IMG/VR virus record: IMGVR_UViG_3300037264_002532
Span: 1-42,026 of that record
DNA length: 42,026 bases
DNA from: a virus
Direction: 5' to 3' (one strand)
Positions 29,519 through 35,941 of this stretch are shown here, piece after piece (the stretch's first letter is position 1; each line of letters begins with the position of its first letter). Made by a program: the position numbers and the translations under genes. The notes under the pieces were generated by a model. The model was not told the origin of the DNA. It did no database searches and worked only from the letters and a program-made list of their open reading frames with translations.

Positions 29519-29979
29519 CTAAACAACACAATCGAAGCTATGCTTGCAATTATCAAAAATCCTCTACCCCATTCCTCAAGAACATCCCATTTTGTATACT
29601 CCGACCATATTGTAATTGAGGCAGTCAAAATTAGTGTCCGTAACAAAAATCCTAACCAATTCCCTGTAAATAAGATAACCGGCAGGATCGCCAGAGATAA
29701 CCCCAGGCCATGTAATAACCAATTCCACCATTTCGCGTCTGTTCCTTTTTTCTTCCAATATGTAGTCAAAGCGGCAAACAACAACCCAAAGTGCAGAAAA
29801 ATGGCTATAATTAAGCCCCACACCCCCCAAATCTGCGACTTTAAGCCCAATATAAGCAGGAATGCTGTTGCTATGACCGGAACACCTAAATCACGCCATT
29901 TCGTGCCAGCGGAAGTCCCACCCACTCTATAACAAATTCCCGAAATACAAGATAAAATTAACAATATTAAAATTTTCAT
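29515..29979 (-). CDS. Phage membrane protein, intact copy
   Basis: 154 residues with four to five hydrophobic helices. N-terminus MKILILLILSCISGICYRVG is followed by GTSAGTKWRDLGVPVIATAF; later LTTYWKKKGTDAKWWNWLLH and a final helix. The TKWRDLG and TYW blocks recall a small phage membrane protein type of unknown role near lysis genes. The ATG has no ribosome site because the HNH promoter begins one base upstream. An N-terminal homologous fragment lies on the far side of the cassette (30550-30669). Confidence 0.65.
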   Translation of the reverse strand: MKILILLILSCISGICYRVGGTSAGTKWRDLGVPVIATAFLLILGLKSQIWGVWGLIIAIFLHFGLLFAALTTYWKKKGTDAKWWNWLLHGLGLSLAILPVILFTGNWLGFLLRTLILTASITIWSEYTKWDVLEEWGRGFLIIASIASIVLFR

Positions 29980-29980
29980 A

Positions 29981-30008
29981 TTGACAATCTTTCAATATCT
30001 GCTATACT
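29981..30008 (+). promoter_or_regulatory. Promoter of HNH cassette A
   Basis: TTGACA (29981-29986), 16-bp spacer, TATACT (30003-30008). Predicted start at 30015, the first base of the leader helix. Confidence 0.85.
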
Positions 30009-30014
30009 AATATT

Positions 30015-30119
30015 GCTTATCGGAAGTGGTATTTTTATGTCTAAAATTAGCCGTTGTAGGTGCAGAAGTTTAATCACTTCTGATAAGCCACCGAAAGCGG
30101 CTTTAATTTTGGAGAAAAT
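30015..30119 (+). ncRNA. Conserved pseudoknot-like leader, copy A
   Basis: Helix A: GCTTATCGGAAGTG (from 30015) with CACTTCTGATAAGC (30075-30088), 14 bp with one G-U. Linker TATTTTTATGTCT, then helix B: AGCCG-TTGTA-GGTG (30049-30062) with CACC-GAAAG-CGGCT (30089-30102), and possible extension of AAAATT with AATTTT next to the GGAG ribosome site (30111). A rival local hairpin CAGAAGT/ACTTCTG (30063-30082) would compete with helix A. Order A-B-A'-B'. Confidence 0.75.
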
Positions 30120-30584
30120 ATGCCTATTGGGATTTATAAGAGAAAACCGTTCTCTGATGAACATAGAAAAAAGCTTAGTGAAGCAAGTAAAACAAGACAG
30201 ATAAAACTTTGGGATAATCTTGAATACAGAAAATATATGTCGGAAGTTCATAAAGGATATAAAATGCCAGAGTCCCAAAGAAAAAAACAACGAGAAGCAC
30301 ATCTTGGTGAAAAAGGTAGTAACTGGAAAGGTGGTAGATATAAAATGTTTGGAGGATATATTGTAGTCTATCAACCCAATCATCCTTTCTGTAGTAAGCG
30401 AGATAAAATAGTTTACGAACACCGAATTATAATGGAGAAACATCTTGGACGTTATCTTAATCCGAAAGAGCAGGTGCATCATATTAATGGAATCCGAACA
30501 GATAATCATATTAAAAATCTTAGACTTTTTTCCACTAATAGCGAACACATCAAATTCCATAGTTCTTTAATCCAAGTATCCTAA
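30120..30584 (+). CDS. HNH homing endonuclease, cassette A
   Basis: 154 residues. NUMOD3 motif FSDEHRKKLSEASKTRQ near the N-terminus, then NWKGGRYKMFGGYIVVYQPN, YEHRIIMEKHLGRYLNPKEQ and VHHINGIRTDNHIKNLRLFS, the HNH_3 catalytic core with His-His-Asn. GGAG lies 5 nt upstream of ATG. It is antisense to the phage genes. The 3' end overlaps the antisense of the membrane-protein remnant at 30550-30669. Confidence 0.85.
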   Translation: MPIGIYKRKPFSDEHRKKLSEASKTRQIKLWDNLEYRKYMSEVHKGYKMPESQRKKQREAHLGEKGSNWKGGRYKMFGGYIVVYQPNHPFCSKRDKIVYEHRIIMEKHLGRYLNPKEQVHHINGIRTDNHIKNLRLFSTNSEHIKFHSSLIQVS

Positions 30585-30669
30585 ATAGGCGATTGCCTTT
30601 AGAAGAGCCGCCAGCTCTGTATAAGCAACCACAAAGTATCGCTATTAGGGTAATTATAAATATGTTCAT
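30550..30669 (-). pseudogene. 5' remnant of membrane-protein gene
   Basis: 39 codons; ATG 30669 overlaps the lipoprotein stop as ATGA. MNIFIITLIAILCGCLYRAG and GSSKGNRLFRILG match the start of the intact protein at 29515-29979 (MKILILLILSCISGICYRVG, GTSAGTKWRDLG). After about residue 33 it continues into the antisense of the HNH gene and stops. It marks where cassette A entered the gene. Confidence 0.65.
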
Positions 30670-30866
30670 CGCAGAGCCTCTATAACCCACCTATCGGCTT
30701 GCGCGTAAGGACTGTCTAAAAATGCTTTAATACTTTCCTTATCGCCTACCCATATATTAATTGCCTGAAAAGTATTAGCTGGCTTTGGACGCCAACAATT
30801 TGTCAATGTCAGAGATACGCCGAGTAATAACGTCAAGACGCATAGCTTTTTTACGGTCATTTTCAT
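30666..30866 (-). CDS. Small lipoprotein, Rz1-like candidate
   Basis: 66 residues from the ATG at 30866. Basic start MKMTVKKL, hydrophobic stretch CVLTLLLGVSLTLTNC with a lipobox (LTNC), then a polar 40-residue mature part. Its 5' third is embedded in another frame of the preceding gene, the arrangement usual for outer-membrane spanin subunits (Rz1). The host gene of the overlap has no membrane helix, so the pair is atypical. Confidence 0.55.
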   Translation of the reverse strand: MKMTVKKLCVLTLLLGVSLTLTNCWRPKPANTFQAINIWVGDKESIKAFLDSPYAQADRWVIEALR

Positions 30867-30999
30867 TGTTGATGTCAAGTTTAAGGATTTTAATTGCATC
30901 CCTTTCTCCTTCCAGTTTTATTTTTTCATTCTTTAATCTTTCAATGCGCCCTTGAAATTGTTCTGCGATTTTCCCGAAGAATTGTCCCCAACCTGCCAT
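30775..30999 (-). CDS. Small coiled-coil protein
   Basis: 74 residues; GGGAGGTGGATT before ATG. Amphipathic start (WGQFFGKIAEQFQGRIERLK), then a charged coil to KLLASKAS. Proteins of this shape occur beside phage lysis and holin genes. Overlaps the lipoprotein gene in another frame. Confidence 0.6.
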   Translation of the reverse strand: MAGWGQFFGKIAEQFQGRIERLKNEKIKLEGERDAIKILKLDINNENDRKKAMRLDVITRRISDIDKLLASKAS

Positions 31000-31011
31000 A
31001 ATCCACCTCCC

Positions 31012-31046
31012 TTATTCAGTCTTTGGCGGCCACCCAATAAAAAATA
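31012..31046 (-). pseudogene. 3' remnant of a small membrane gene
   Basis: On the minus strand the frame ends IFFIGWPPKTE and TAA immediately before the ribosome site of the next gene. The intact membrane gene on the other side of cassette B ends IVGWVPQK. The shared I-G-W-x-P ending suggests this is the displaced original 3' end. Short, so tentative. Confidence 0.4.
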
Positions 31047-31074
31047 TTGATAAATCATTAAAACCTGTTATACT
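31047..31074 (+). promoter_or_regulatory. Promoter of HNH cassette B
   Basis: TTGATA (31047-31052), 16-bp spacer, TATACT (31069-31074); the leader helix begins 7 bases later at 31081. Confidence 0.8.
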
Positions 31075-31080
31075 GATATT

Positions 31081-31191
31081 GCTTATTAGGAACGGATTTT
31101 TTATGTCTAAAACTTGGGCTTTGAGTAAACGTAAGGACTTAACCGTTCTTAATAAGCACGTTGAAAAAAGCCCTTTTAATTTGGAGATAAT
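31081..31191 (+). ncRNA. Conserved pseudoknot-like leader, copy B
   Basis: Helix A: GCTTATTAGGAACGG (31081-31095) with CCGTTCTTAATAAGC (31143-31157), 15 bp with one G-U. Linker ATTTTTTATGTCTAAAA (31096-31112). Helix B: GGGCTTT (31116-31122) and ACGT (31129-31132) with ACGT (31158-31161) and AAAGCCC (31167-31173). ACTTAA precedes A', as in copy C. TTGGAG at 31181-31186. Confidence 0.75.
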
Positions 31192-31860
31192 ATGGTTAAA
31201 AGAATATGTAAAATATGTGGAAAATCCTTTTATACTTGGATTTCTGAAACAAAAAGAGGTAGAGGTAAATTTTGTTCTCAAAAATGTTTTCGTAAAACTC
31301 CTCAATATGGATTTCAAAAAGGACATTCTTTTATTAAAGGTGGAGAAAAAGGATGGTTTAAGAAAGGACAAACTTCTTTTAATAAAGGAAAACATCCTGA
31401 ATATATGCAAGGAAAAAATCATCATAACTGGAAAGGTGGTAGATTTAAAAATAAAAGAGGATATGTCCTTATTAAAAAACCTAATCATCCTTTTGCCAAT
31501 AACCACGGTTATGTTTCTGAACATAGATTCGTTATGGAAAAATACATTGGGAGATACCTTAACTCCCAAGAGGTAGTTCATCACATAAATAAAATTAAAG
31601 ATGACAATAGAATTGAGAATCTTAAATTGTTTGCTAACCATAGTGAACATCAAAAACAAGATACTCTTTTTGTAAAAGGCAACCAAATCGCTAAAGGCAA
31701 TCCACCTAATAATGGAAGTTTTAAAAAAGGTTTTATTCCTTGGAATAGGGATAAACATTATTCTCTTAAACATTCAGGGCAATTCAAAAAAGGTCAAATA
31801 CCTTGGAATAAAAAATCTACTTTTGAGGAACCCAACCAACTATTCCAGCACAAAGCATAG
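31192..31860 (+). CDS. HNH homing endonuclease, cassette B
   Basis: 222 residues, longer than the others. An N-terminal zinc finger ([17 protein letters not shown]) is followed by GH/GQ-type repeats ([18 protein letters not shown]), the HNH_3 core ([40 protein letters not shown]), and a C-terminal pair of FKKG.IPWN repeats likely to bind DNA. The last codons overlap antisense the end of the membrane gene at 31817-31984. Confidence 0.85.
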   Translation: MVKRICKICGKSFYTWISETKRGRGKFCSQKCFRKTPQYGFQKGHSFIKGGEKGWFKKGQTSFNKGKHPEYMQGKNHHNWKGGRFKNKRGYVLIKKPNHPFANNHGYVSEHRFVMEKYIGRYLNSQEVVHHINKIKDDNRIENLKLFANHSEHQKQDTLFVKGNQIAKGNPPNNGSFKKGFIPWNRDKHYSLKHSGQFKKGQIPWNKKSTFEEPNQLFQHKA

Positions 31861-31984
31861 CTGTTCCTGCCGAAAATAGATTAAGTGCTTGAGCTAAATT
31901 TGTCCAAATAGTACCACAATATCCCAATCCCCAAACTAACGCACCAGAAATACATACTATTAATATCTTTTGCCAAGTTTTCAT
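31817..31984 (-). CDS. Small two-helix membrane protein
   Basis: 55 residues; GAGGTG 6 nt upstream of ATG. Hydrophobic helices [18 protein letters not shown] and [15 protein letters not shown], ending VPQK. Its 3' end overlaps the HNH gene of cassette B on the opposite strand. Unknown function, lysis-region type. Confidence 0.6.
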   Translation of the reverse strand: MKTWQKILIVCISGALVWGLGYCGTIWTNLAQALNLFSAGTAMLCAGIVGWVPQK

Positions 31985-32038
31985 CACTTCACCTCTTTAG
32001 GCTGTATTTCTTCTTTATCTTCTTTTCACGAAAACATA

Positions 32039-32215
32039 TTAAGGTTTAGGATTATTTTCATTCGTTCTGTTACGACTAAAATACGCCATTACTACCACTA
32101 AGATAACTTCCATTACTTTGTCAGGAGGTAAAGTTTTATTAATTGATAACACAGCAAAGACAAGAGCCGTAACTATTGTAAATAAAAATCTGCCACTCAA
32201 TATTTTATTTATCAT
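32039..32215 (-). CDS. Holin-like small membrane protein
   Basis: 58 residues. ATG overlaps the stop of the upstream gene (ATGA). Two helices, GRFLFTIVTALVFAVLSIN and VMEVILVVVMAYFS, separated by KTLPPDK, with a polar tail. The pattern GRFLFT.VTALVF.....N.TLP is known from small phage membrane proteins suspected as holins or holin regulators. Function inferred from shape. Confidence 0.6.
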   Translation of the reverse strand: MINKILSGRFLFTIVTALVFAVLSINKTLPPDKVMEVILVVVMAYFSRNRTNENNPKP

Positions 32216-32358
32216 TCTTCCTCCTCTCCCAATTCCTTAATCCTCTTGGTAAACTCCTTTGCGTGCTTTCTGGCGCAGTCAAGGCATTTATCCCCATATA
32301 ATTCTATCTCTGATGCAGTTAACATTATTTTACAAATCGCACAAACTTCTATTGCCAT
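32212..32358 (-). CDS. Small zinc-finger protein
   Basis: 48 residues with CAIC and CLDC about 20 residues apart, then a basic-acidic helix (KHAKEFTKRIKELGEEEE). Start near the overlapping membrane ORF. No family recognised. Confidence 0.6.
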   Translation of the reverse strand: MAIEVCAICKIMLTASEIELYGDKCLDCARKHAKEFTKRIKELGEEEE

Positions 32359-32459
32359 ATTGCCATAATAATTAAACTAAAAAGATTAACAATTATAAGA
32401 AATATTGCTGTTGATAAAAGCGTCAGAAATGATTTAATCACAAGAAAAAGGATACTCAT
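32349..32459 (-). CDS. Very small membrane peptide
   Basis: 36 residues, hydrophobic throughout (FLVIKSFLTLLSTAIFLIIV). ATG overlaps the upstream stop as ATGA and its end overlaps the next start by 10 bp, so coupling makes translation plausible. Confidence 0.45.
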   Translation of the reverse strand: MSILFLVIKSFLTLLSTAIFLIIVNLFSLIIMAIWQ

Positions 32460-32626
32460 TTATAATCCCTCATCAATTCAGTAATCGTCTTATCTTCTGA
32501 GCGGAATTCCTTACCCTCTCTATAAATATAATCACAGCCAGAAGTCAGGCACGTTAATTTATCGTTTATGATACATTTTAAAACACTGTGGCATTTTGGA
32601 CAAGATTTTATTGTCCGCTCTTTCAT
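32456..32626 (-). CDS. Small zinc-ribbon protein
   Basis: 56 residues: SCPKCHSVLKCIINDKLTCL and SGCDYIYRE supply CxxC and two more Cys typical of a short zinc ribbon; a charged tail follows. ATGA overlap with the coiled-coil gene upstream. Confidence 0.6.
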   Translation of the reverse strand: MKERTIKSCPKCHSVLKCIINDKLTCLTSGCDYIYREGKEFRSEDKTITELMRDYK

Positions 32627-32907
32627 TTTTTAAATAAAAGTCCTACTAATGTTCCTATAAATGCGATGATTACTACTCCGCCAAGCCAATAGATTCCCGA
32701 TACTTTTTGATTTAAGAGAGATACTTTTGTAACAATGCCGTCGGATTTTTCTGAGCCATATATCAGGCTTTTCATATCATAGACGCATTTTTCTATATTT
32801 TTAGCGGAAGTTTCTATCGAAGCGGTTGTCTTTTCTACCGTATCCACGCGCGAATGAATCCTATCCGTTGTTTTTAAACATTGGTCTATACTTACTTCAT
32901 TAGCCAT
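32623..32907 (-). CDS. Coiled-coil protein with C-terminal membrane helix (XhlA-like)
   Basis: 94 residues. A helical coil (RIHSRVDTVEKTTASIETSA ... VTKVSLLNQKVSG) ends in one hydrophobic helix (IYWLGGVVIIAFIGTLVGLL) and FKK. This is the layout of XhlA/haemolysin-like phage lysis accessory proteins. Located first in the lysis-region genes after the fibre genes. Confidence 0.6.
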   Translation of the reverse strand: MANEVSIDQCLKTTDRIHSRVDTVEKTTASIETSAKNIEKCVYDMKSLIYGSEKSDGIVTKVSLLNQKVSGIYWLGGVVIIAFIGTLVGLLFKK

Positions 32908-32927
32908 TAAGAGTGTCCTTTTTTAAT

Positions 32928-33863
32928 TTATTGACTTGCCGCACCATTAATAGTTTTCACATTTCCCACCGCTACGCCATTTTTAGTTTTAACAGAAGCC
33001 CAAGGCAAACCATTAAGAGTCTTGATTACTCCAGCCGCAACCGCCGTCTTAAATTTGCTCCATATCGTAGGTGGATTGATAAAACAATACGGGTCTATGT
33101 AAAGTTGCTGGATTTCTTGGGGGGAGAGGGCACGGTTGTAGAAATACCAAAATAAAAATTTTCCTGTTGCTGAAGCAGAACCATTTGATATTCTTCTTAG
33201 GTTCAATTCAACCGTTCCTTCTGAACCAGAAGTAAAACTCCAAGCTCCAAGTGAACTTATGTCTGCAGTATACTTAAATTTACCATCTAAATACGCAGAC
33301 ATTGTGGTATTATTCCACACCCCTACTAAGATATGATATTTTCCATCAGCTACTGTATTATGACCAGTTTGGTAAGAGTCAAAAGAAACTTGATTTCCTG
33401 CACTATCTCTTGATAATAAACCCATTCCACCATAAGGCTCTATAGTAAATCTATATCCTGAATAGTTAGCACCCATTCTTGCACAATCATAAGCATTATA
33501 ATTAAATGGAATTTCTATAACCCCAGATACAATAGTTAATCTTTTATCTAAAAAATCAAATACCGAAGTATCAGTAGTGTTAGTTTTTTCTACAACAGCA
33601 TAATCATTTACTAAAGCATAACCTTTTTGAGATAAAGACCATCCTCCACTATTGAGATTAGCATTATTTCTTCCTGTCAAATTCCTTATTTTTTTCCCTC
33701 CTCCCTCATTCATCAACCAACAACCTACAATTCCCTTAGACAAGGGATGTTCCCAATTTATACTACTTCCGATAGGAGGTTTTGACGTCCAACGGTTACC
33801 ACCAGCCTGTAAGGGGGAAACGATTAGGGTAAATGCAATTAAGACTAATAATAGTTTTTTCAT
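32928..33863 (-). CDS. LamG/ConA-like fibre protein with signal peptide
   Basis: 311 residues. Signal peptide MKKLLLVLIAFTLIVSPLQA. The mature protein has HPLSKGIVGCWLMNEGGGKK at the start of a concanavalin A/LamG-like domain, DGKYHILVGVWNNTTMSAYL, DGKF, and WYFYNRALSPQEIQQLYIDP, the closing motif of that fold. The C-terminal 40 residues hold three short repeats (VIKTLNG, VKTKNGV, VKTINGA). Such domains bind sugars on tail fibres; export signal is unusual for a virion protein. Confidence 0.7.
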   Translation of the reverse strand: MKKLLLVLIAFTLIVSPLQAGGNRWTSKPPIGSSINWEHPLSKGIVGCWLMNEGGGKKIRNLTGRNNANLNSGGWSLSQKGYALVNDYAVVEKTNTTDTSVFDFLDKRLTIVSGVIEIPFNYNAYDCARMGANYSGYRFTIEPYGGMGLLSRDSAGNQVSFDSYQTGHNTVADGKYHILVGVWNNTTMSAYLDGKFKYTADISSLGAWSFTSGSEGTVELNLRRISNGSASATGKFLFWYFYNRALSPQEIQQLYIDPYCFINPPTIWSKFKTAVAAGVIKTLNGLPWASVKTKNGVAVGNVKTINGAASQ

Positions 33864-34567
33864 TAATCCCCTTCGTTTGTAACTTGGAATATTATTTCTG
33901 AATTAGCAGCAGAAGCCGTATCTTCAAAGAAAATAAATCTTGAGGGATTGTCTAAATTAGCAGTCGTGGGGTTAGTAACGCTCAATACTGTCTGCCCTGC
34001 GGCTTCATCGCCTGATAATGCTTCGCTTTCTGCTGTGCCAGTCGGGCCGCCAAAAGAAGTTATAACTGACCAATCAGCGTCGCCGGTGGTGTTGCTTGAC
34101 ACTTCTACATAAATCGTTGCCCCTGCTGTTTCGGCTACTGCTTCCGAAAGACAAGCGTCTATATAAAGCGTAGCTTGATAGTTTGGACTAATATCTATCG
34201 TTGCACCCTCTCTTACTCCTCCAGCTCCCTGTGTTACTTCAGCCCAAGCGTCAACTGCCTCAACTGCTTTTGTTAATGTAGAAATAGCGGTTATTTTTGA
34301 TAGTCTTGCCCTTGTAAATATATCCGCCGCAGTCGAGTGGGTGTTGTCGTATTTTACCCTAATCCTATTTGCTGTATCAGGAATATTAACGACATATTGT
34401 GCCACTGCCCCTGATCCAGTTGTAGCACTATCAATAAACCACATAGTAGAAGTTGCTGCGGCGTGGGCGTTTGTAAGTCCGTCTAAAATCGTAATTGTAT
34501 CAGCAGCATAAGTCTTTCCATAAAACAAGAATAAAATTAAAAACAATAATCTTGAAATATTTTTCAT
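33863..34567 (-). CDS. Exported virion-region protein
   Basis: 234 residues. Signal peptide MKNISRLLFLILFLFYGKTY then AADTITILDG. The mature part is Ala/Thr/Ser/Gly-rich beta (SKITAISTLTKAVEAVDAWA, YIDACLSEAVAETAGATIYV), with no enzyme motif. It overlaps neighbours by one and four bases in the fibre cluster. Probable fibre or baseplate component. Confidence 0.6.
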   Translation of the reverse strand: MKNISRLLFLILFLFYGKTYAADTITILDGLTNAHAAATSTMWFIDSATTGSGAVAQYVVNIPDTANRIRVKYDNTHSTAADIFTRARLSKITAISTLTKAVEAVDAWAEVTQGAGGVREGATIDISPNYQATLYIDACLSEAVAETAGATIYVEVSSNTTGDADWSVITSFGGPTGTAESEALSGDEAAGQTVLSVTNPTTANLDNPSRFIFFEDTASAANSEIIFQVTNEGD

Positions 34568-34842
34568 AGTATTAAACCCTCCTGAATACTGGTTACTGCC
34601 GTATTGAGTGCCGTTGCGTTAAAGATTGCTTTTTCTGCCTTGTAATTATCAATAGCTATCTGCATCTTTTCTTTTATCTCGTTGACTTTCTGCGCTGGAC
34701 TATCACCTGTCCGATATTCGCAAGAAAAATCTTGATTAAGAACCTCCACATCATCATCTTTCAATAAAAGGTTAAAGGTTATAGAATGTAATTTTGACTG
34801 AACATACTTTACTGATTTTTTTGATACTGTTACGTTTAACAT
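34564..34842 (-). CDS. Small protein of fibre cluster
   Basis: 92 residues without a signal peptide. Strands at the start (NVTVSKKSVKYVQSKLHSIT), then a helical end (KVNEIKEKMQIAIDNYKAEK). Could be an assembly factor for adjacent fibre proteins; no family recognised. Confidence 0.55.
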   Translation of the reverse strand: MLNVTVSKKSVKYVQSKLHSITFNLLLKDDDVEVLNQDFSCEYRTGDSPAQKVNEIKEKMQIAIDNYKAEKAIFNATALNTAVTSIQEGLIL

Positions 34843-34852
34843 ATTTCCCTCC

Positions 34853-35941
34853 TTAGGTATGGGTATAGTAAGAATTTTCTGGATTAAACATTAATTCATC
34901 AGCACTATTACAAAATCCAATAATACGGGTAGCAGAATCGGTGGTTACGGGAGCGGTTAAAACAATATCCCCTGCCGTTTCGCTGATGTATGCAGGTGCT
35001 CCTACTGTAAGAGCCGGAAATACGGTTGCAGCATTTACTTTTCCATATAGTAATATTGTAGTAGCATTGCCATCAGCAGCGGCAACCAAGACACAGATTC
35101 CTAATTTTTTATCATACCCATCAGATAAATTTGCATCCACTAATTCCCAACGACTGTCATCATTGTTTAAATAGACTAAATCACCAAAAGCCAATGTTGC
35201 CCCTGCCGTTCCAGATTCAGTAATACCAGAATATTGCCCATCTGCTGAAATTGTAGGGTCAAGAACTATGCCATTCTCACCAAGAGTTAAAGCACCTGCC
35301 ATCGTCACCCCTGTCAAAGTAGGATTGACACTAAACACCGCCAATGGAGTACCAGAGGTGGAGCCTGTTTCGTCAGTAAGTATTCCATATAATTCTGCGG
35401 AAGTGTCTATCTTATCATCGTCTATAATTGGAGATGTCAAACCGTCAAGACGGTCTAATTCAGCGGCAGTTAAAGTTGTAGGAGTTGAAGTAACAAGAGA
35501 AGTGGTAATCGTAGGAGTGGTTAGATTCCAGGAAGTAACAGATACACTGTCGGCTATTGTGCCTTTTATATCATCAGGGCCGCCGGCCCCGCCGTCTGTA
35601 ATAGCCCAGGTTATATCTGTTGAATCTTTAATATTGGCGGTTGTGTCTATGGCAGTAGAATTGACGGTAACATTATCTCCGGAGCCTGCTCCAGCCGCGC
35701 CTATTTCTACCACATTCCCGGCGGAATCCTTTGTATAAAGAGTAGTTACTCCTGCCTTATCTTTAGCGTATAGTTTAATCCCATTTGCAGAAGGAGAACC
35801 CGGATTAGCTGGTTTTTCATAGAAGAGAACAGATTGTTTTCTAACACTGATGTCTGAATTTCCATCGATAGTCAATTCTTCATCGGCAAAACAAAATACA
35901 GGCAATAAACATAAAGCTAAAACCAGTAGTTTTTTAAGCAT
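34853..35941 (-). CDS. Tail fibre-like protein with signal peptide
   Basis: 362 residues. Signal peptide MLKKLLVLALCLLPVFCFAD. The mature part has NGIKLYAKDKAGVTTLYTKD, then SAGNVVEIG, a block common at the N-terminus of phage fibre shafts, then T/S/D/G-rich triple-helix-like repeats (TLTAAELDRLDGLTS), and a C-terminal domain with GDLVYLNNDDSRWELVDANL and GKVNAATVFPALTVGAPAYI typical of fibre tips. Overlaps the coiled-coil gene upstream by 8 bp. Confidence 0.7.
   Translation of the reverse strand: MLKKLLVLALCLLPVFCFADEELTIDGNSDISVRKQSVLFYEKPANPGSPSANGIKLYAKDKAGVTTLYTKDSAGNVVEIGAAGAGSGDNVTVNSTAIDTTANIKDSTDITWAITDGGAGGPDDIKGTIADSVSVTSWNLTTPTITTSLVTSTPTTLTAAELDRLDGLTSPIIDDDKIDTSAELYGILTDETGSTSGTPLAVFSVNPTLTGVTMAGALTLGENGIVLDPTISADGQYSGITESGTAGATLAFGDLVYLNNDDSRWELVDANLSDGYDKKLGICVLVAAADGNATTILLYGKVNAATVFPALTVGAPAYISETAGDIVLTAPVTTDSATRIIGFCNSADELMFNPENSYYTHT

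Noticed and set aside
30013-30204. Plus-strand frame through the conserved AUGUCUAAAA of the leader, possibly an upstream peptide
   Set aside because: The same ATG leads to a stop after six codons in copy C and to unrelated sequences in A and B. The conserved signal is RNA pairing, not codons.
29976-30560. Minus-strand frame of 194 codons
   Set aside because: Antisense of HNH cassette A, with F/I/S-rich composition typical of an antisense shadow and no ribosome site.
31012-31773. Minus-strand frame of 253 codons
   Set aside because: It is the antisense of the HNH gene and its promoter region. Only its last dozen codons (IFFIGWPPKTE) look like real protein.
28590-31860. IscB/IsrB (HEARO) RNA-guided systems
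   Set aside because: The proteins are 150-222 residues, with HNH_3 and NUMOD3 features only, no RuvC or PLMP domain, and the leader is far shorter than an omega RNA.
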